DNA of 64,000 nt from Dicaeum eximium. Taxonomy: Eukaryota > Chordata > Aves > Passeriformes > Dicaeidae. The DNA lies in assembly GCA_013396995.1 (NCBI GenBank), contig VWZP01003839.1, forward strand, positions 496,001 to 560,000. Reading direction: 5' to 3'. The notes below the pieces were generated by a model. The model ran no database searches, was not told the DNA's origin, and saw only the letters and a program-made list of their open reading frames with translations. Positions 27,747-40,846 of the stretch are shown here, in pieces. How positions within the stretch are numbered: the stretch's first letter is position 1; each line of letters begins with the position of its first letter. A program made the translations under genes and the position numbers.

Positions 27747-29457
27747 AACCTGATGAGTTGTTGAATGGAAAACTTTAGAAAGGATGCAAAAAGCAGACTG
27801 CAAGGTGCTATTCTTATTTGATCTAAAGATAGGCCATGATATTTACAGGTTCATTTGTTTAAAGAAAGAAAGAAAGTGCTGCCAAGATCCTGACCTATTG
27901 ATTAACACAAAGGGTGTTGTCTGCTAGATGCACATGAAGCCTAACAAAATGAAGGCTGAGGTTTTTTTTAAAAAAAGACATTGGATTTTAAATAAAAAAC
28001 TAAGCTGTAGAAAAGTTTATTCCATTTTCCAATTAGTCTCTTCAGGTTACTACTAAGTATAAAATGGGTATACCTGTTAAATAAATAAAGATTTAAAATC
28101 CCATTCTAATTGCAGTATCAATGTTTCTTAGTTTACCTCCCAGCAATTATTTTTTTCTTCTTTCATACTTTAACAATTATTTTGAAAGAGTTTTCAGCAT
28201 TACAAATCAATTCTTTGTAAAGGTACAATTGTCTCAATGAATAACATATATCCTCTTTACACAGTGGAACAGGCTCATTTTTCTAAATTATAACATTCTA
28301 TTCTTACAATATTTCACAATTCCAAAGAGATTTAACTCCAAGTGTCCATATGCAAATATTCAACAATTTCTAAAGTAGTTCCAGAAAGCTCTCTAACCTA
28401 ATTCAAGCACCTTGACAAAAATTTAAGTACCTAAAAAAAGAAAAAAAACAACTTCTAAAATATACAAGCTTCTAAAAACCTTCCAAAAAAATCAAGTTTT
28501 CATAACAGACTCCAGCTTCATCACTTGCATGTTAGAGGGTACATCATAGCCTTCCCTCAACACCACAGAAAGATCTACAAAAGCTGATATTTTAGCAATA
28601 AAGTTGAAATACAAAAAGTTGGCATCACATAATTGATCTTGGGAACTGCTTTCTTCTCTACTTTTTGTATTACTGTAAAATATAGATACAAGATGCCTCT
28701 TCATACAAAATTGAACTTTGACTGACATTTAAAATAAAAAAACCAACCTATTTAATTCTTTTGTGGGGAATTGAAAGCATACCTTCAGACTAATTAAGAA
28801 CTGAAAGTAAAGCACTGACTCCATCAAACTGTCAGAAAAAAGTTAGAAAATCCAATTTATTTAAAACACTATCAAGGAAGAGAATTATTTTCTTTTTTTC
28901 TGTCAGCTCTTTTTTTCAGCTGTATAAATGAACAGAAGGAAAGAAGATTTTTCAGAGATGCTCTCTCTGCTCAATTGTATGGTGATGGATGTAATGATAT
29001 CTCTATGTCAGTAAAGTACAGCCTAGCAAAAGCAGTATAATTTGAGATAGTTAAAAGAAAACACTACTGAAGTAAAGGAGGTTTGAAGGGATAATTAAAT
29101 ACTGTGCTACATACACTTGTACATGACAGACAAGGACACCTTGTGCAACCCTTATTTGCACTGGTGAACACTTTCAGGAGTAGCCCATTGACGTCAGCGA
29201 GCCTACTTATGTGGGTAAGAGCTCCCGAACGTGTGAAGGGTTGTGCAACAAAGCCCCAAACACCTCTCATTCCACACATCGTTTCAAGCTTTGTTCCTCA
29301 ACCACAATTTTTTCTCTAATAATGTTAATGGTATTATTTCACTTATATTACCACTCAGAAAAATATGTGAGAGCGTACAACTTGTTTAGTGGTATCTGAC
29401 ATACTCCACTTTTTCAGCTAGACGCCAAAGCAGAGGTACACAAGAATTGCAGGTTCA
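27747..29457. other. Intronic sequence between CR1 copies
   Basis: AT-rich, with an (AAAG)4 run at 27861-27876, A-tracts near 28434-28450, and small overlapping ORFs on both strands (for example around 29064-29319) that look like chance. Nothing else recognised. Confidence 0.55.
27861..27876. repeat. (AAAG)4 microsatellite
   Basis: Four exact AAAG units. Confidence 0.85.
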
Positions 29458-29995
29458 CTGAGGATGGCAGGTACCTCTAGAGATTGCCTAAGTGACCCTC
29501 TGCTCAAGCTGCAGTGGGTTTCTCAGGGTCCTGGTCTGCCAGCTTTGACCATCTCCAAGGATGGAAAGAGCCTCCACACCTTCTCTGTGCAGTCTGTGCC
29601 AGTGTCCAGGTGTTTTTGTGTGTTCAGGTAGAAATTCCAGTGTTTCCATTTGCACCCAATGCTGGGAACAGCCAAGAAGAACCTGAACTGACTCCATCTG
29701 TTTTACTTCCCCCTCCATAAAACACATATAAACAGATAAGATCCTCTCCAAGTCTTTCTTTTCCTCAGGCTGAATAGTCCAGTCCCAATCATCTTTATGG
29801 CCCTTTGCTGGACTCTGTCTACTACATCCACATGTCTCTTGCACTGGGGAGTACAAAACTGGGCCCAGCACTCAAGATGTGTCTCACCAGGGCTGGGCAG
29901 GTGGGCAGGATCACCTTCGACCTGCAGGCAATGCTCTTCCTAATGCTGGGATGCTGCTGGCCTTCTTTGCTTTGAGGGCACATAGCTTGAGCAGG
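29458..29995 (-). mobile_element. CR1 LINE, 3' portion (antisense in window)
   Basis: Read on the minus strand, the order of blocks is that of a CR1 3' region: 'aaagaaggccagcagcat', 'attaggaagagcattgcc', 'aggtcgaaggtgatcctgcc', 'tgctgggcccagttttgta', 'agtccagcaaagggcc', 'aaagatgattgggactgg' and 'ctgttcccagcattgggtg'. Near its end it has 'gagcagagggtcact' and 'caatctctagaggtacctgcc'. It ends close to the normal 3' terminus. It is strongly diverged. A 127-codon minus-strand frame across it (29488-29871) is not the family's RT and I treat it as a relic frame. Confidence 0.85.
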
Positions 29996-31729
29996 TTCAG
30001 TAGATTTACAGGAAAAAATGCTACAGGGATTTCTACTTCCTGGCAGGTGAAAAAAATGAAAACACCTTCTACTGACTTGGATGTTGGCAGCACAGAATAA
30101 AAAACAACATATGGTGTTGGCTGCTCTTCCAAAAGCTTTCACTGCTGTGGCAATGCTCTACGCATTCAATCTCATCTGGCAAAACATCTTCTATCAATAC
30201 TATTTTAGACAAGAATTCAAATAATCTATTTGTTACTATTTTAAGAATTTCTTTTTGGCAACCACAGTAGAACAAAGACGCAGTGTTTCAGTCATGGCCC
30301 TAGTTTTTATTACAAAGCTTAAACAAATGCCAAGAATTCAAGGCTAGTTTCAAAAATTAAAAATTAGCAGCTGCATCTTTTCCCTGTTCTCCTCCCCTTC
30401 ATCATCTCCCCACCCTCTTTTGTTTGTTTTGGAGACAGTGTAGCTCACAAACACGTGTTCACCTCCAAAAAAGCATCCTGAAAAGAGAAAGGAATGGGGA
30501 AGAGCAAAGAACAGTTGGAAAGAGCAGAAGTGAAAGGAAAACAGGAGAGATGAAAACTGAGGGTTCATATTTGTACAGGACTCAGGAAACATGTTTTGAA
30601 AAAATTCTCATATTCACAGCACACATATCCTACACCTTGCCTTTGCTACAAAAATTTATTTAAAATTTTCACAGACAAAGATCATAAAGTATTCAATGAG
30701 GGAAAAAAACCTGGTAGAATCACTCCTACTAATTGCTTTGTAACAGCCTGGTTTGTCTAAAGCCTACTTGAACTTGGCCATTGACTACATTCAGAAAAAC
30801 ACTGTAAAACTGTAAATATGTCCATATAAGACAGACACTGTAACACATGAAATTGAGGCACACATCCACAAGGCTGGTCATAAATTTTCACTTTAACTTG
30901 TTAAAGTACCGACAGCTGAGATTCTGATTTCAGTCCAGCTCACTGATCAACCCAATAGTTCTCATGAGCCCATGATAGGTCCCTTACAATATCATACAAT
31001 GACCAAAAAAAACCTAAAGCCATACCTAAAAAATCATGTTGATAGTGCATGAATAGACTGATCCACTGCAAAACTAGCCAGTTAACCAGTTAGTAGCCTG
31101 TTAGTGTGCCATAAAATATCCAATAGGAGAAGAACATATAGAGACTTCAAAAATTTTAAATTATACGAAATAAAGAGATTTAACAAATAGGTAGCTATCA
31201 ACATTTTTAAAGTCCTTCAGATTCTCTCTGGGAAAGCCTCCAAGACTGCAACTTCTGTAGGTTGGAGAATATAAATGTTAATACTATTCAATTTAACTGA
31301 CAGTGACAGGAAAGATCTGGAGAAAATCCAGTGCACCCAAGATAACTAAAAAATTACTCCGTGTTGTACTGCAAGAAAAATGGCAGCAGGAGGTCTCTCA
31401 AGGATATGTTATCAATGACAAAAAGCAGTCATAAATACCAGTACATTACTCTTTCTCCTTTACTACCACTGTCACATTACTTTACAGACTAATGGCTTCG
31501 TAATTTTGTGAATAGCAGTTCTGAGGACTTAATAGTGCTGGCACTGTTCACGTTGCCACAGGAGCTAACAAATGTACCTGATAGTGAAACTCATCCAAGT
31601 CCCTGGCACATCCTTCCAGCAAACAAGCAATCCTGCAATCCTTCTATTTAAGCAACTGTGACACATATACTCTAACTTTCCTCCAAGAAATCCAAGCATT
31701 TCCAAGTCAATAGACTCCAAATATTTTCA

Positions 31730-31757
31730 TAAGTTGAGCACAGTAAGTTGAGCACAC
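31730..31757. repeat. 14-bp unit tandem duplication
   Basis: TAAGTTGAGCACA occurs at 31730-31742 and again at 31744-31756, giving two 14-bp units differing only in the last base. Confidence 0.85.
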
Positions 31758-32123
31758 TCAGCATGACAGCAGCTGGGGGATGGAGTATGTATGGAGTTTT
31801 AATCGGGGGGAAGAGGTAGGACAAAGAGGGAAGAAAAGGGTAATTGAAAATGCATCAAATCAAATTCTTTAGGAACAGCCACCTTCTCATGTGATACAAC
31901 AGCTCAAGAAATACTGGATATATTATCTGCAGGAAAAGGTCACAGGGCTTCATAGATGGCTACATTTTCACCATGGATAAATGGACAGAGTAAAAGCAGG
32001 GAGAAACACAAAGAAAATACAGAAGAAAACTTTATAGGCATGAGGATGAACATGAGTCAGAGAGTACTAAGACTATTCAATAGGTAAAGGAATGACTAAC
32101 CAAACTAGTACAAAATTAACCAG

Positions 32124-32190
32124 AAAAAAAAAAAAAAAAAAAACCAAAACCAAACCAACCAAAGAAACAAAAATACAAACCAACCCAAAA
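32124..32190. repeat. A20 run followed by A/C-rich tract
   Basis: A run of about 20 A is followed by degenerate aaacc / aaccaacc words, with no G except one. Similar tracts occur at 33268-33295 and 34087-34140. Confidence 0.85.
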
Positions 32191-34086
32191 CACAAATTGA
32201 GAGCTTTTCCCAAAATCAAGTTATCCTGTCTACCTGGGTGAACCTTGATGTTGTAGCAAAAAGTGACGAGCGTGAGGATAGGGTTGGGCAGTCCAGGCTG
32301 AGGGAAGGCAAATCTCTTCACACAGCAGCATTGACAACCTCCTCTGGTCTACAGTGATTGGGGATTACAGCCCAAAATGTGGAAGAACGAGCGCATGCCA
32401 TTTGAGAGGCCACGCTGCTACACTAATTTGCAAGCGCATAATGTCTAGAAAAGATCAGCTAGCATGCTTTTCGGATTCAATAAACAAGTACTTTTAAAAA
32501 ATATCCAAATCTAATCAATTAGTTTCTTAGAAGAAGTTGGAAAGTAGAATTTCCAAAGAAACGTAAGTACTCCAATATTCTGAAATTTGGTTTTATTTGT
32601 AACCAGTATTAAAAAGATAACTTCATAGGAGTATGGAAAGGGGACATTTTTGTTTTTGATTTTATTACTTCATACTTTTATCATTTCCTTTAGAACTCTG
32701 AAAAATGTAAACTGAATTATTTCCTCATAATCTTTCTATTAGAACTAACATGTTTATACTTTCATTTCAACAAACCTGCATTTTCCAGAACATACAAGTG
32801 GATGGTGAGAGCCCACATCTCTATGCCACTCAAAATTCCACTATTATGCAATATGCAGACATGTGCTTCTTTCTTTAACTTTCCTTACTAGAAGCACTGG
32901 AATGAGCTAAACCTTACGAATTCATTTATTTGGCAATCCATTAAGGAAAACACATTACAAGTAAAATGAGCTTCCTTAAAATAAGGCAAAGAAAAAAACC
33001 AGTGTAATCAAGCAGCGTTTTTCAACCCAAGAAGGCTACCCAGTCAATCTGAAACACCACCAAAGAGACACAGACAAAGTGGAGTCAAAACTGCTATTCA
33101 AAACCAGTTTTTGCAGAATCATCCCCCACCGAGCACTTCTGTGTTTAATTAAGATCTTCTAAAGCTATAGTCAATACGTTTGCAGAAAACATCATTTAAA
33201 ACTAGAAATATTAGAAAATTGGATAAACATTTGCAGCTTTTCTTCAGAAAAAGAACAGCATAACATAAAAAAAAAAAAACCCAACCCCAAACCTGCTATA
33301 AGAACTGCTTTTTTGGAAGACTAAATCCCCAATATCACATGCAACACATAAAAAATCTATGGGTTTACTGATGTAAAAAATAATTTTTTTGAATAAAGAA
33401 TTTCAAGAATATAATTTTCCATACAGTTTAATACCTGTTAGGTAACATGAATTCTTAGTTGCTTTAATTTTGCAGTTAAACATAGAAGTGGAAAAGCACA
33501 GGATATTTTTTTAACAGTTAAGGAAGGTAGCAAATTTTATTTGGAGGAGCTCTGCAGTTAACATCAAATCCATTTTGACATTCAAGTGTTCTGACAAAGA
33601 GTATCAACCTTATATCAACTATAAAACTTACAATTACTACAAAAGGTGAATGAAATACCTGGAACTTGGTGGAGTTTAGGGGGTAGGGGGAATTTAATTT
33701 GTTGGGGTTTTTATAGTAGAAGATGATAGGAATTTGAAATGCCATCTTTAAAAATCTGTTGTATTCATCAGCATTTTCTTTATCCCACAGAAATTATGTT
33801 ACAAATGATCATAAAATACATATAGCACACATTTTTTACACAGTGACAAAATCCAAAACAATCAGCTGGAATTTAAGTAATCTCCATAAAAAAAGTTTTG
33901 ATTAAGCAAAAGCTGCAAACCTAAGCTATCAGAGTGATATTCTGCTTCCTCCTGACATGGTGTGTAATATATTTTACTTTAAAAGATAATTTAAAAAAAT
34001 AATGGCTAATAGTTCATTATTTCAAGTTGTCATACATACAGCATAGCAACTTAATGAGCTTCTGGTGTGTGACTGCCTTCATTTAA

Positions 34087-34140
34087 AAAAAAAAACAAAC
34101 CAAAACTAAAAAAAAACCAACCAAACAAAAAAAAAAACCC
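34087..34140. repeat. A/C-rich low-complexity tract
   Basis: Mixed A-runs with aacc and aaac words over about 50 bp, the same type as 32124-32190. Confidence 0.8.
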
Positions 34141-37100
34141 TTGGTGAGAGATCAACTGCTAAGAAACCCCTTGAGATTTATCTGGGAACACATATACATG
34201 GGATGATGAGCATATCTCCTGTTATTCAAACTGACAAAAAAATTTTTTCTCTAGTATTTAGGAAAAACATATTTGGGCTCTAAATCGAAGAAACACAGCA
34301 TGAAAAACCCGAAGGTACACTGTCATTGCTCTGTGACCTGAGTGCAGGTGCAAGGGGTGCTTAAACATCCAAGAGAGCCTAACTCTGGATGTGATCAGTC
34401 TATTGCTACCACAGGCCAAAAGGAATCATCAAACACAATACTTTATACAACTGCCCCGAAGCAGGAACACGTGCAAAGGTAAAATGTCTATTATGTTACC
34501 CTCCATGGCCCAAGTTCTTTAAACCAACAACTTTTAAATCCCTGCAGAGCACCTAAACCAGCAGGCAGCGAGGAGCTCTGGCTGGAGGCAGGTAAAGGAG
34601 GGAGGGAAGCTTCTGCAGCAGGTCACAAGTGTTACAGATACTGAGAAGTGATGAAGCCAGAACACCTCCTAGAACAACTCACATCCACCCACATCCACGT
34701 TTTTTTACTGGGCTTTGCTTTTAACATGTAGAAGCAAATGCTACTAAACTGTTCTATCAGTTAAGGACTTATGCTTTCCACTTTCCTAAGAGAAATGTAA
34801 TGATCATGGTGTAAAATTGTTCCACAGTTACAATGATAAAGATAGGAAATGCAGAGAGGAAATATTACTACTTTCTTATCAGGATCCAGGAATCCCCTTC
34901 ACCACCCACAAAAGAGAAATCCACTGCAGAAGGGCACTACTTCTAAAAGCTCCTGTACAGAGATCTAGTATGCAATCATCCTACACACATGCTAGAACAA
35001 CTATTCCCTTGATGGAGCTTTAATTAAATTGATAGAAATCTATCATAACTTCTCCCTACTACTAAGGGTACATAATTACACTTGACAAACTAATATAGCT
35101 TTTAAGAATTTCATAGATTTATCTGTTTATTCCATAAAAATGCATAAAGGTTATTTTATTTGCACTATTAAGCAAAAATATTAGCTGAAATATTACAGCT
35201 ATGTTTATAATGTAGTACATAAGCACAAAAAATATGGTTATTTGAAGATGAACAAAGGAATGGAAATATTGTAGCCAGTGTGATGGTTAACTTATGGCAA
35301 GTGAATGAACAATTGGAAGAATTCCTATTTCAGAGAACTGTTTGAGATGAGGTAGTAGGCACATATACAACTTGCCTTGGGGAACATCAGGAAGCTGATG
35401 AGCATCTGAATTCACTGTACTAAAACATGGCTCTGACTGTTTTGCTCAGAGGAGGAACCTCACCATGAAGAGCGGAACTCTTGTTGGGTCATCAGAAGTG
35501 AAATCCTTCTTTCCACCCAATTAGAACAGTGAAGGAACAGCACCACAAGATACACACTACTCTTATGCCCAATATAGCACTGATTTCACCTCGCTTTCAA
35601 ATGGCTTGGCTACTTTCAAGTAGCATCATGAGAAAAAATGTACTAATTAATTAAAAGAAACAATTACACATTTACCACATGCCCTCACAAGAAAACAAGC
35701 CAATGTCACAGTGCCTTGATGCTGGAAGTTGTTTTCTAGTTCAGAACTATGATACTGAAATTAAGACCAGTGTAATGGCTGGATTATTCGAAGCAGAATC
35801 TTCAAAACATCCTCAGCTTTTATTTGCAAATAACAGGTTGCCTCTGAAGATAGAAAAAAACAGTGATGCAGAGGTTTGTATGCTCTTTAATGTCACTCCT
35901 TCTTAAACAACACAAATCTTGCCATAAAAAAATAACTAGTTCTTAAATTTTTTGTCCTCCCACATTTCCTATAATTGAACTCTATCAAGCTGTAAATAAC
36001 ACTTGGTAAACTTTGTATTTTATAACAAGTAGCAACCTTGTTATTTGAAAAGAAAGCAAAGACCCGTCTTTAAAAAAAATAAATAGGGTTTTTATTATGT
36101 TTACATAACAAATTTCTTTCTATTTAAATATCACCTCCAGGTACTAAAACATTGATTAATTAAACCCACAGACATTGAAGAATATCAATTTTATCATCAT
36201 TTAAAATAAAAAAAAAAGAAGTTAAATGCTTGTACTTTTTTTTCCTCTAAGTTTGGAGGAGTCCAAATTACTAACTCATTATATGTTATAAATTCACAGA
36301 GCTTTAAAATCTTATAGTATTCCTGACACTTAAAGATAAACTCAGGTCAGCATTTTAGTCTTAATATTAGAGCTATGAACTCATACAAAATAAGTATTTC
36401 ACCATTGATGTCTCTGACTGAAAACCTCGTATATTATTTACAACTCCTGCGAAAAGATCTAACAGTGTAAATACTTGTGCTCACAATGACTCTGCAGTGC
36501 ATACGCTGCATAAACATTTTCACATGTGATTTGTGTCAGGTCCTTTTAATCATCTGGAGTACTGTCTGTCTTCCACTTTCCCAAACAAATAGGTGCTTAC
36601 AAGCAGCCAACATTTTAGCTGTGAAAACTATCTCCATCCATTTAAAGATAGGCTGCTGCTGACAACAGAGTGACGAACAGTTTCTGTCCATCATTTTCTT
36701 CTCCTTACCACATTACTGTACACAGAGCAATCTATTCTGAGGGCTCAACACTGATCAAATGATCAGTATGGACCAAAAAAATCTCAATAATACAGTTAAC
36801 ATGATAATAAGTATCTCACACAAGAGGAATGTAGAGTTTTAAATGGTTTGTGCCAAGCCTTGCATTTATGAGCCTAGCATTTTAGGACCCTCATCTGATT
36901 AATCTTATTTTCAGAAGTACAAAGCTTTGCCATTAACTTTTGTTGAACTCAGTGGGAGTTAACTGTAATGTTGCCATGCCCTGAATGTGCAGTCACTTTT
37001 TCAGTTATTCTTATCAAGAAACCAGAGCAATTGAAATACTGAGACCCCAGTGATTTTTTCAGATCAACTATAAAAACTGAGAACAGCAACAAGTTTTCAC

Positions 37101-38050
37101 ACTTTCCAGTTCACCCTAGAAGGCAGACATAAGGCCAGCCAAATCAATGCAGTTTGAAATACTATGGATTGAAATTCTGTGGATATTTCTGAAACTATAT
37201 TGTATTAAATAGAGACATGGAACAAATCTTAATTATTCCTAAAGTCAGGAATTCATTCATAAATCCTATTGAACTGTACATGTGCAGACAGTATGCATTC
37301 TCAGTGAAAGATCCTCTTTGATGAGATAAAGGAATATTAATCAAATAACTTACACTAGAGGGAAATGTCACTGCTTCTGGAAAAAAGGAGTTGTTCTCAC
37401 AGATGTCATAACCACTAGAAAGTATCCCAATGCTTTTCACAAACATAGCCAGCACGGCAATAACAGAAATTTAATTTGGAACTTGAAAACATTCAAAAGG
37501 ATGAGTCAAATGTGGGAGAGTATACCCTCATAAAAAGCTGGCAGGTGCTTTAATAAGCTTTTTGAATTAGGTATAGTCCTGTAGAAGCCACAGCAGCATT
37601 CATTTCTATGACAGTTACCCAATATGCTTTAGTTCTTTTATAAATCCTAACACTTAGCAGAAAGAAATAATTTGAATATTTGGATCATTCAAACCAAGTT
37701 AAAATAAACTGTTGTAATAACATTGTGGCTTTCAAGTGATACAAGGAAGATTGTCAGTTTGAATTAATGTAAATCAAGGGTGTCCAAAACTTTTCTGTTT
37801 GATGTGCAGTAAGCGCAAAAACAACAGCTAGAGGCTCTAGGCAACAACTGTCCCATCACTGCTTCCTTCTAATCCACATGCTGCATTCCTCCAGTCCATG
37901 AAGTTTGAGCCTCCCTGCTTGTAATTGTAACTGCACACCATCTTTTGAACTGAAGCCTCCTATTACTCCTTTTTCTTTTAAGGTATTCTCTTCAATAGTT
38001 AGGAGGAAAGAACACATTTTGCCAGCCACTGGGGAAAAAAAAAATCACCC

Positions 38051-39021
38051 AGGATAGACCTGCACATTCAGCACAGCTTCAGGAGCAGAAAGTCTTCCTT
38101 ATCGAACCTGATTTCCTTTTATGACAAGATAGACCACATAGGTGATCAAGGTAAGCCAGTTGATGCAATCTTTTTGGATTTCAGTAAAGCTTTTGATACC
38201 GTCTCTCACAGGCTCCTTCTGGACCAAATGTCCAGCACACAGCTGGATAAACACATCATGGGATGGCTGAGCAGCTGGCTCATGGGTCAGGCACAAAGGG
38301 TTACAGTCAATGAGGTGACATCAGATTGGGAACCTGTCACCAGTGGGGTTCCACAGGGCTCCATCCTCAGCCCTGTGCTCTTCAACGTCTTCATAAATGA
38401 AATGACTTGGACACAGGACTGGAAGGGATACAGAGCAAGTTCACAGAGGATACAAAACTGAGAGGAGCAGTTGAGTCCCTGGAAGACAGGGAGGCCCTGC
38501 AGAGAGACCTCAAAACAAACCAGAGATTTGGGCAACCACCAACTGTATGAAGTTCAACAAGGGAAAGNNNNNNNNNNNNNNNNNNNNNNNNNNNNNNNNN
38601 NNNNNNNNNNNNNNNNNNNNNNNNNNNNNNNNNNNNNNNNNNNNNNNNNNNNNNNNNNNNNNNNNNNNNNNNNNACCTCACTGCAGTTACAATTTCCTCA
38701 TGAGGGGAAGAGGAGGGGCAGGCACTGATCTCTGCTCTGTGGTGCCCAGTGACAGGACCCCAGGGAATGGCCTGAAGTTGTGCCAGGGGAGGTTGATGTT
38801 AGATATTGAGCCAGGTTCTTCACCAAGAGAGTGGTTGGGCACTGGATCAGGCTCCCCAGGGAAATGGTCACAGCACCTGGCAGAGTTCAAGAAGCATTTG
38901 GACAATACTCTGGGACACATAGAGTAACTTTTGGGAATGGTCCTGTGAAGGGCTGGGAATTCCATTTGATAATCCTTGTGAGTCCCTTCCAACTCATCAT
39001 ATTTTGTGACTCTGTGATTGA
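38051..39021 (+). mobile_element. CR1 LINE, RT domain to 3' end, interrupted by assembly gap
   Basis: In sense it opens with QHSFRSRKSSLSNLISFYD and runs into DAIFLDFSKAFDTVSHRLL, DQMSSTQLD, WLSSWLMGQAQRVT and VTSGVPQGSILSPVLFN, then VFINEM. These are the CR1 reverse transcriptase blocks. After VFINEM the frame shifts. The expected FADDTKL catalytic strand appears in another frame as FTEDTKL, so one of the two catalytic aspartates of the usual pair is lost. A stop follows the PPTV stretch. After the gap come the family's 3' blocks: 'cagtgacaggacccc', 'gaatggcctgaagttgtgcc', 'gagagtggttgggcactgg', 'aggctccccagggaaatgg', 'gagtcccttccaactcatc' and 'tgtgactctgtgattg'. It is an inactive copy truncated at its 5' end. 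Confidence 0.95.
38568..38674. other. Assembly gap (107 N)
   Basis: A run of 107 undetermined bases inside the CR1 copy. CR1 sequence on both sides is collinear, so the missing part is most simply the segment between the RT region and the 3' region. Confidence 0.98.
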
Positions 39022-39165
39022 TCTGCTGCAACTTAGCCTAAGCTCTCCATGGAGCACTGACCACCTGAAAACATCAACCCCTCAGCTAAACTGCTGAATG
39101 TTACTTTCAACAGTTGCATTATAAGCAGTGATGGCCTATATACCATTTTCACCAAGATCATCTCC

Positions 39166-39197
39166 AAAACACAAGCTCTCTCCAAAGCTTGTGTTTT
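39166..39197. repeat. Perfect 12-bp stem, 8-nt loop hairpin
   Basis: AAAACACAAGCT (39166-39177) and AGCTTGTGTTTT (39186-39197) are exact reverse complements; the loop is ctctccaa. Confidence 0.85.
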
Positions 39198-40777
39198 ACA
39201 TTTACAGCCATTTTATATTAGAAAAAAAAACAATAATGCACCACAAATGAACACTACAGTATCCCTTATGCCAGGCCTCCTCAATCCACCTTTATTCACA
39301 TCTAAATTATTTATTATTTCCTGTCCAGACTTCTGTAATTCCCTATGTGCTGTATTAAATGCCAGGTTTTTCAAAGCTTGAGGGCTGTGGCTGTATTTTG
39401 CTGCCGCACTATTTAAGCTTTTATGGCTTCTCTTCTCCCTCCACCCTCACCCCTCCTCTGCCACCTCCAGCACAGACTTCCTACATCCACTGTCAGGATA
39501 ACAGTTTGAAAATTACATGTTGGTTTCCAGACTTGCCATAATCAAATTCTCTCATATTCTGAAACTCAAACATTCACCTAATCTCTTAGCCCAATCACTT
39601 GGCTTCTTGTATCTTGGCTCCTTCCTGTCTTCATCTTGCATTTTTCTACAGCTGGGGACAGAGATATTGACCTTTCTTTAGTATACATACACATCAGGAA
39701 TATTTTGTCCCTTCTGTAAACAACAGGTTTCTATCTGAGGTAACATTTAAGCAAATACTGTGCAAATTCTTGCCCTCTCCCAGATTATAGGTGCCTTCTA
39801 ATGGATTTTGGAAGACAGTTTATAAAGAGCAGAAAGCAAAAGCAAACAGAACTGCTTAATTACATGAATTTAACAGCAGAGTGTTCTCATACAAAATTAT
39901 GTTTTGGAAGAAATAAAAGGGCTGTGAAAGACAGTTTTAAACTATTGTTCTCTATGAAAGAAAAAGCAGGAGGAGATTTCTAAAATCTCATAAATCTTGC
40001 ATTTTCCTGATTGCTGCCAAGATTCAGGGGCAAGACTAAAGGGCTTAAATGTGAGTCACTCACTAATTGTCTGTTACTTTTTTTTTTAAATTAGTGTAAA
40101 CAAAGTGTAATTTTCACTATTACAAAGCTTCTGGATTTAAATCCTTATATTTATACATTCAAATTTACATGATAGAGGTTACTAAATAATAAAAGGAGCC
40201 AATTACACAGTTAAAAGCACAGAAAAAACAGAATATGAGAGAACCTTTAAGTTTCTTTCTGTGATCTGAAACAAGATCAAGTAAGTAATTTTATGTGTAC
40301 CCCTCCTTAGATATCATTTGAAAGCTGTTACTAAAAGTCTGTGGTAGCAAGCTTTCCAGTTTATATTGGTTAACTGTCAAAGTATTTCCTATTATTTAGT
40401 TAGCATCTCCCTGAAGTCTTCTCTTGTGATACCATGACCTCCTATGGAAAACAACTGTCTTGCTTCATGTACCAAGTTCTCTCAAACTGATGCCTATGTT
40501 CTACATTACTCTCTTCAATCCATCTTCTCTGTTTTAGATGCATCAAAATTTATTATGTTTTCTCAGCCTCCTAAAAGTCTGTCGCTTTCCTCTGGATTCT
40601 AACTCGTTGGTGCCACAGAAATTTGTCTTTCAACATGTGTTACTTCAGCTACAGCCCCACTAGTGGTGCAAAGAGGGAAATTGCTTTTCCACATTTCAAC
40701 TGTAGTATTTCTGTTATTAAGACTTGTCCCATACTTTGACTTACTCATTTTGCTATTCATTACTATCCCCATATCTG

Positions 40778-40846
40778 ATTCAGCATTATTTATATCCACC
40801 TATTTCTGATTTGACATTTACATATGTTCTATTCAGCATTATTTAT
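40778..40846. repeat. Two exact 16-mers 53 bp apart
   Basis: ATTCAGCATTATTTAT at 40778-40793 and 40831-40846; the sequence between them is not repeated. Confidence 0.85.

Larger units (their letters stand above)
29996..38049. other. PDE10A intron, repeat-poor stretch
   Basis: About 8 kb of AT-rich intron. Contents seen: a 14-bp tandem duplication at 31730-31757, A/C-rich low-complexity tracts at 32124-32190, 33268-33295 and 34087-34140, and a G-rich strip at about 33675-33695. A possible very degraded repeat lies at 37785-37940, which I could not assign. A 75-codon plus frame (35679-35906) and others show no recognisable domain. Confidence 0.55.

Noticed and set aside
29488..29871. 127-codon minus-strand ORF
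   Set aside because: Lies wholly in the diverged CR1 3' portion and is not in the RT frame.
33400..33450. Minus-strand 'CCTAACAG|GTATTA', resembling the end of the PDE10A first exon with LTG
   Set aside because: The upstream codons do not give the known N-terminal residues and there is no in-frame Met nearby; a chance match of a few bases.
37785..37940. Possible old hAT-like or other repeat ('aagggtgtccaaaacttttctg')
   Set aside because: Resemblance is to a short generic word only; no terminal repeats or target-site duplication seen.
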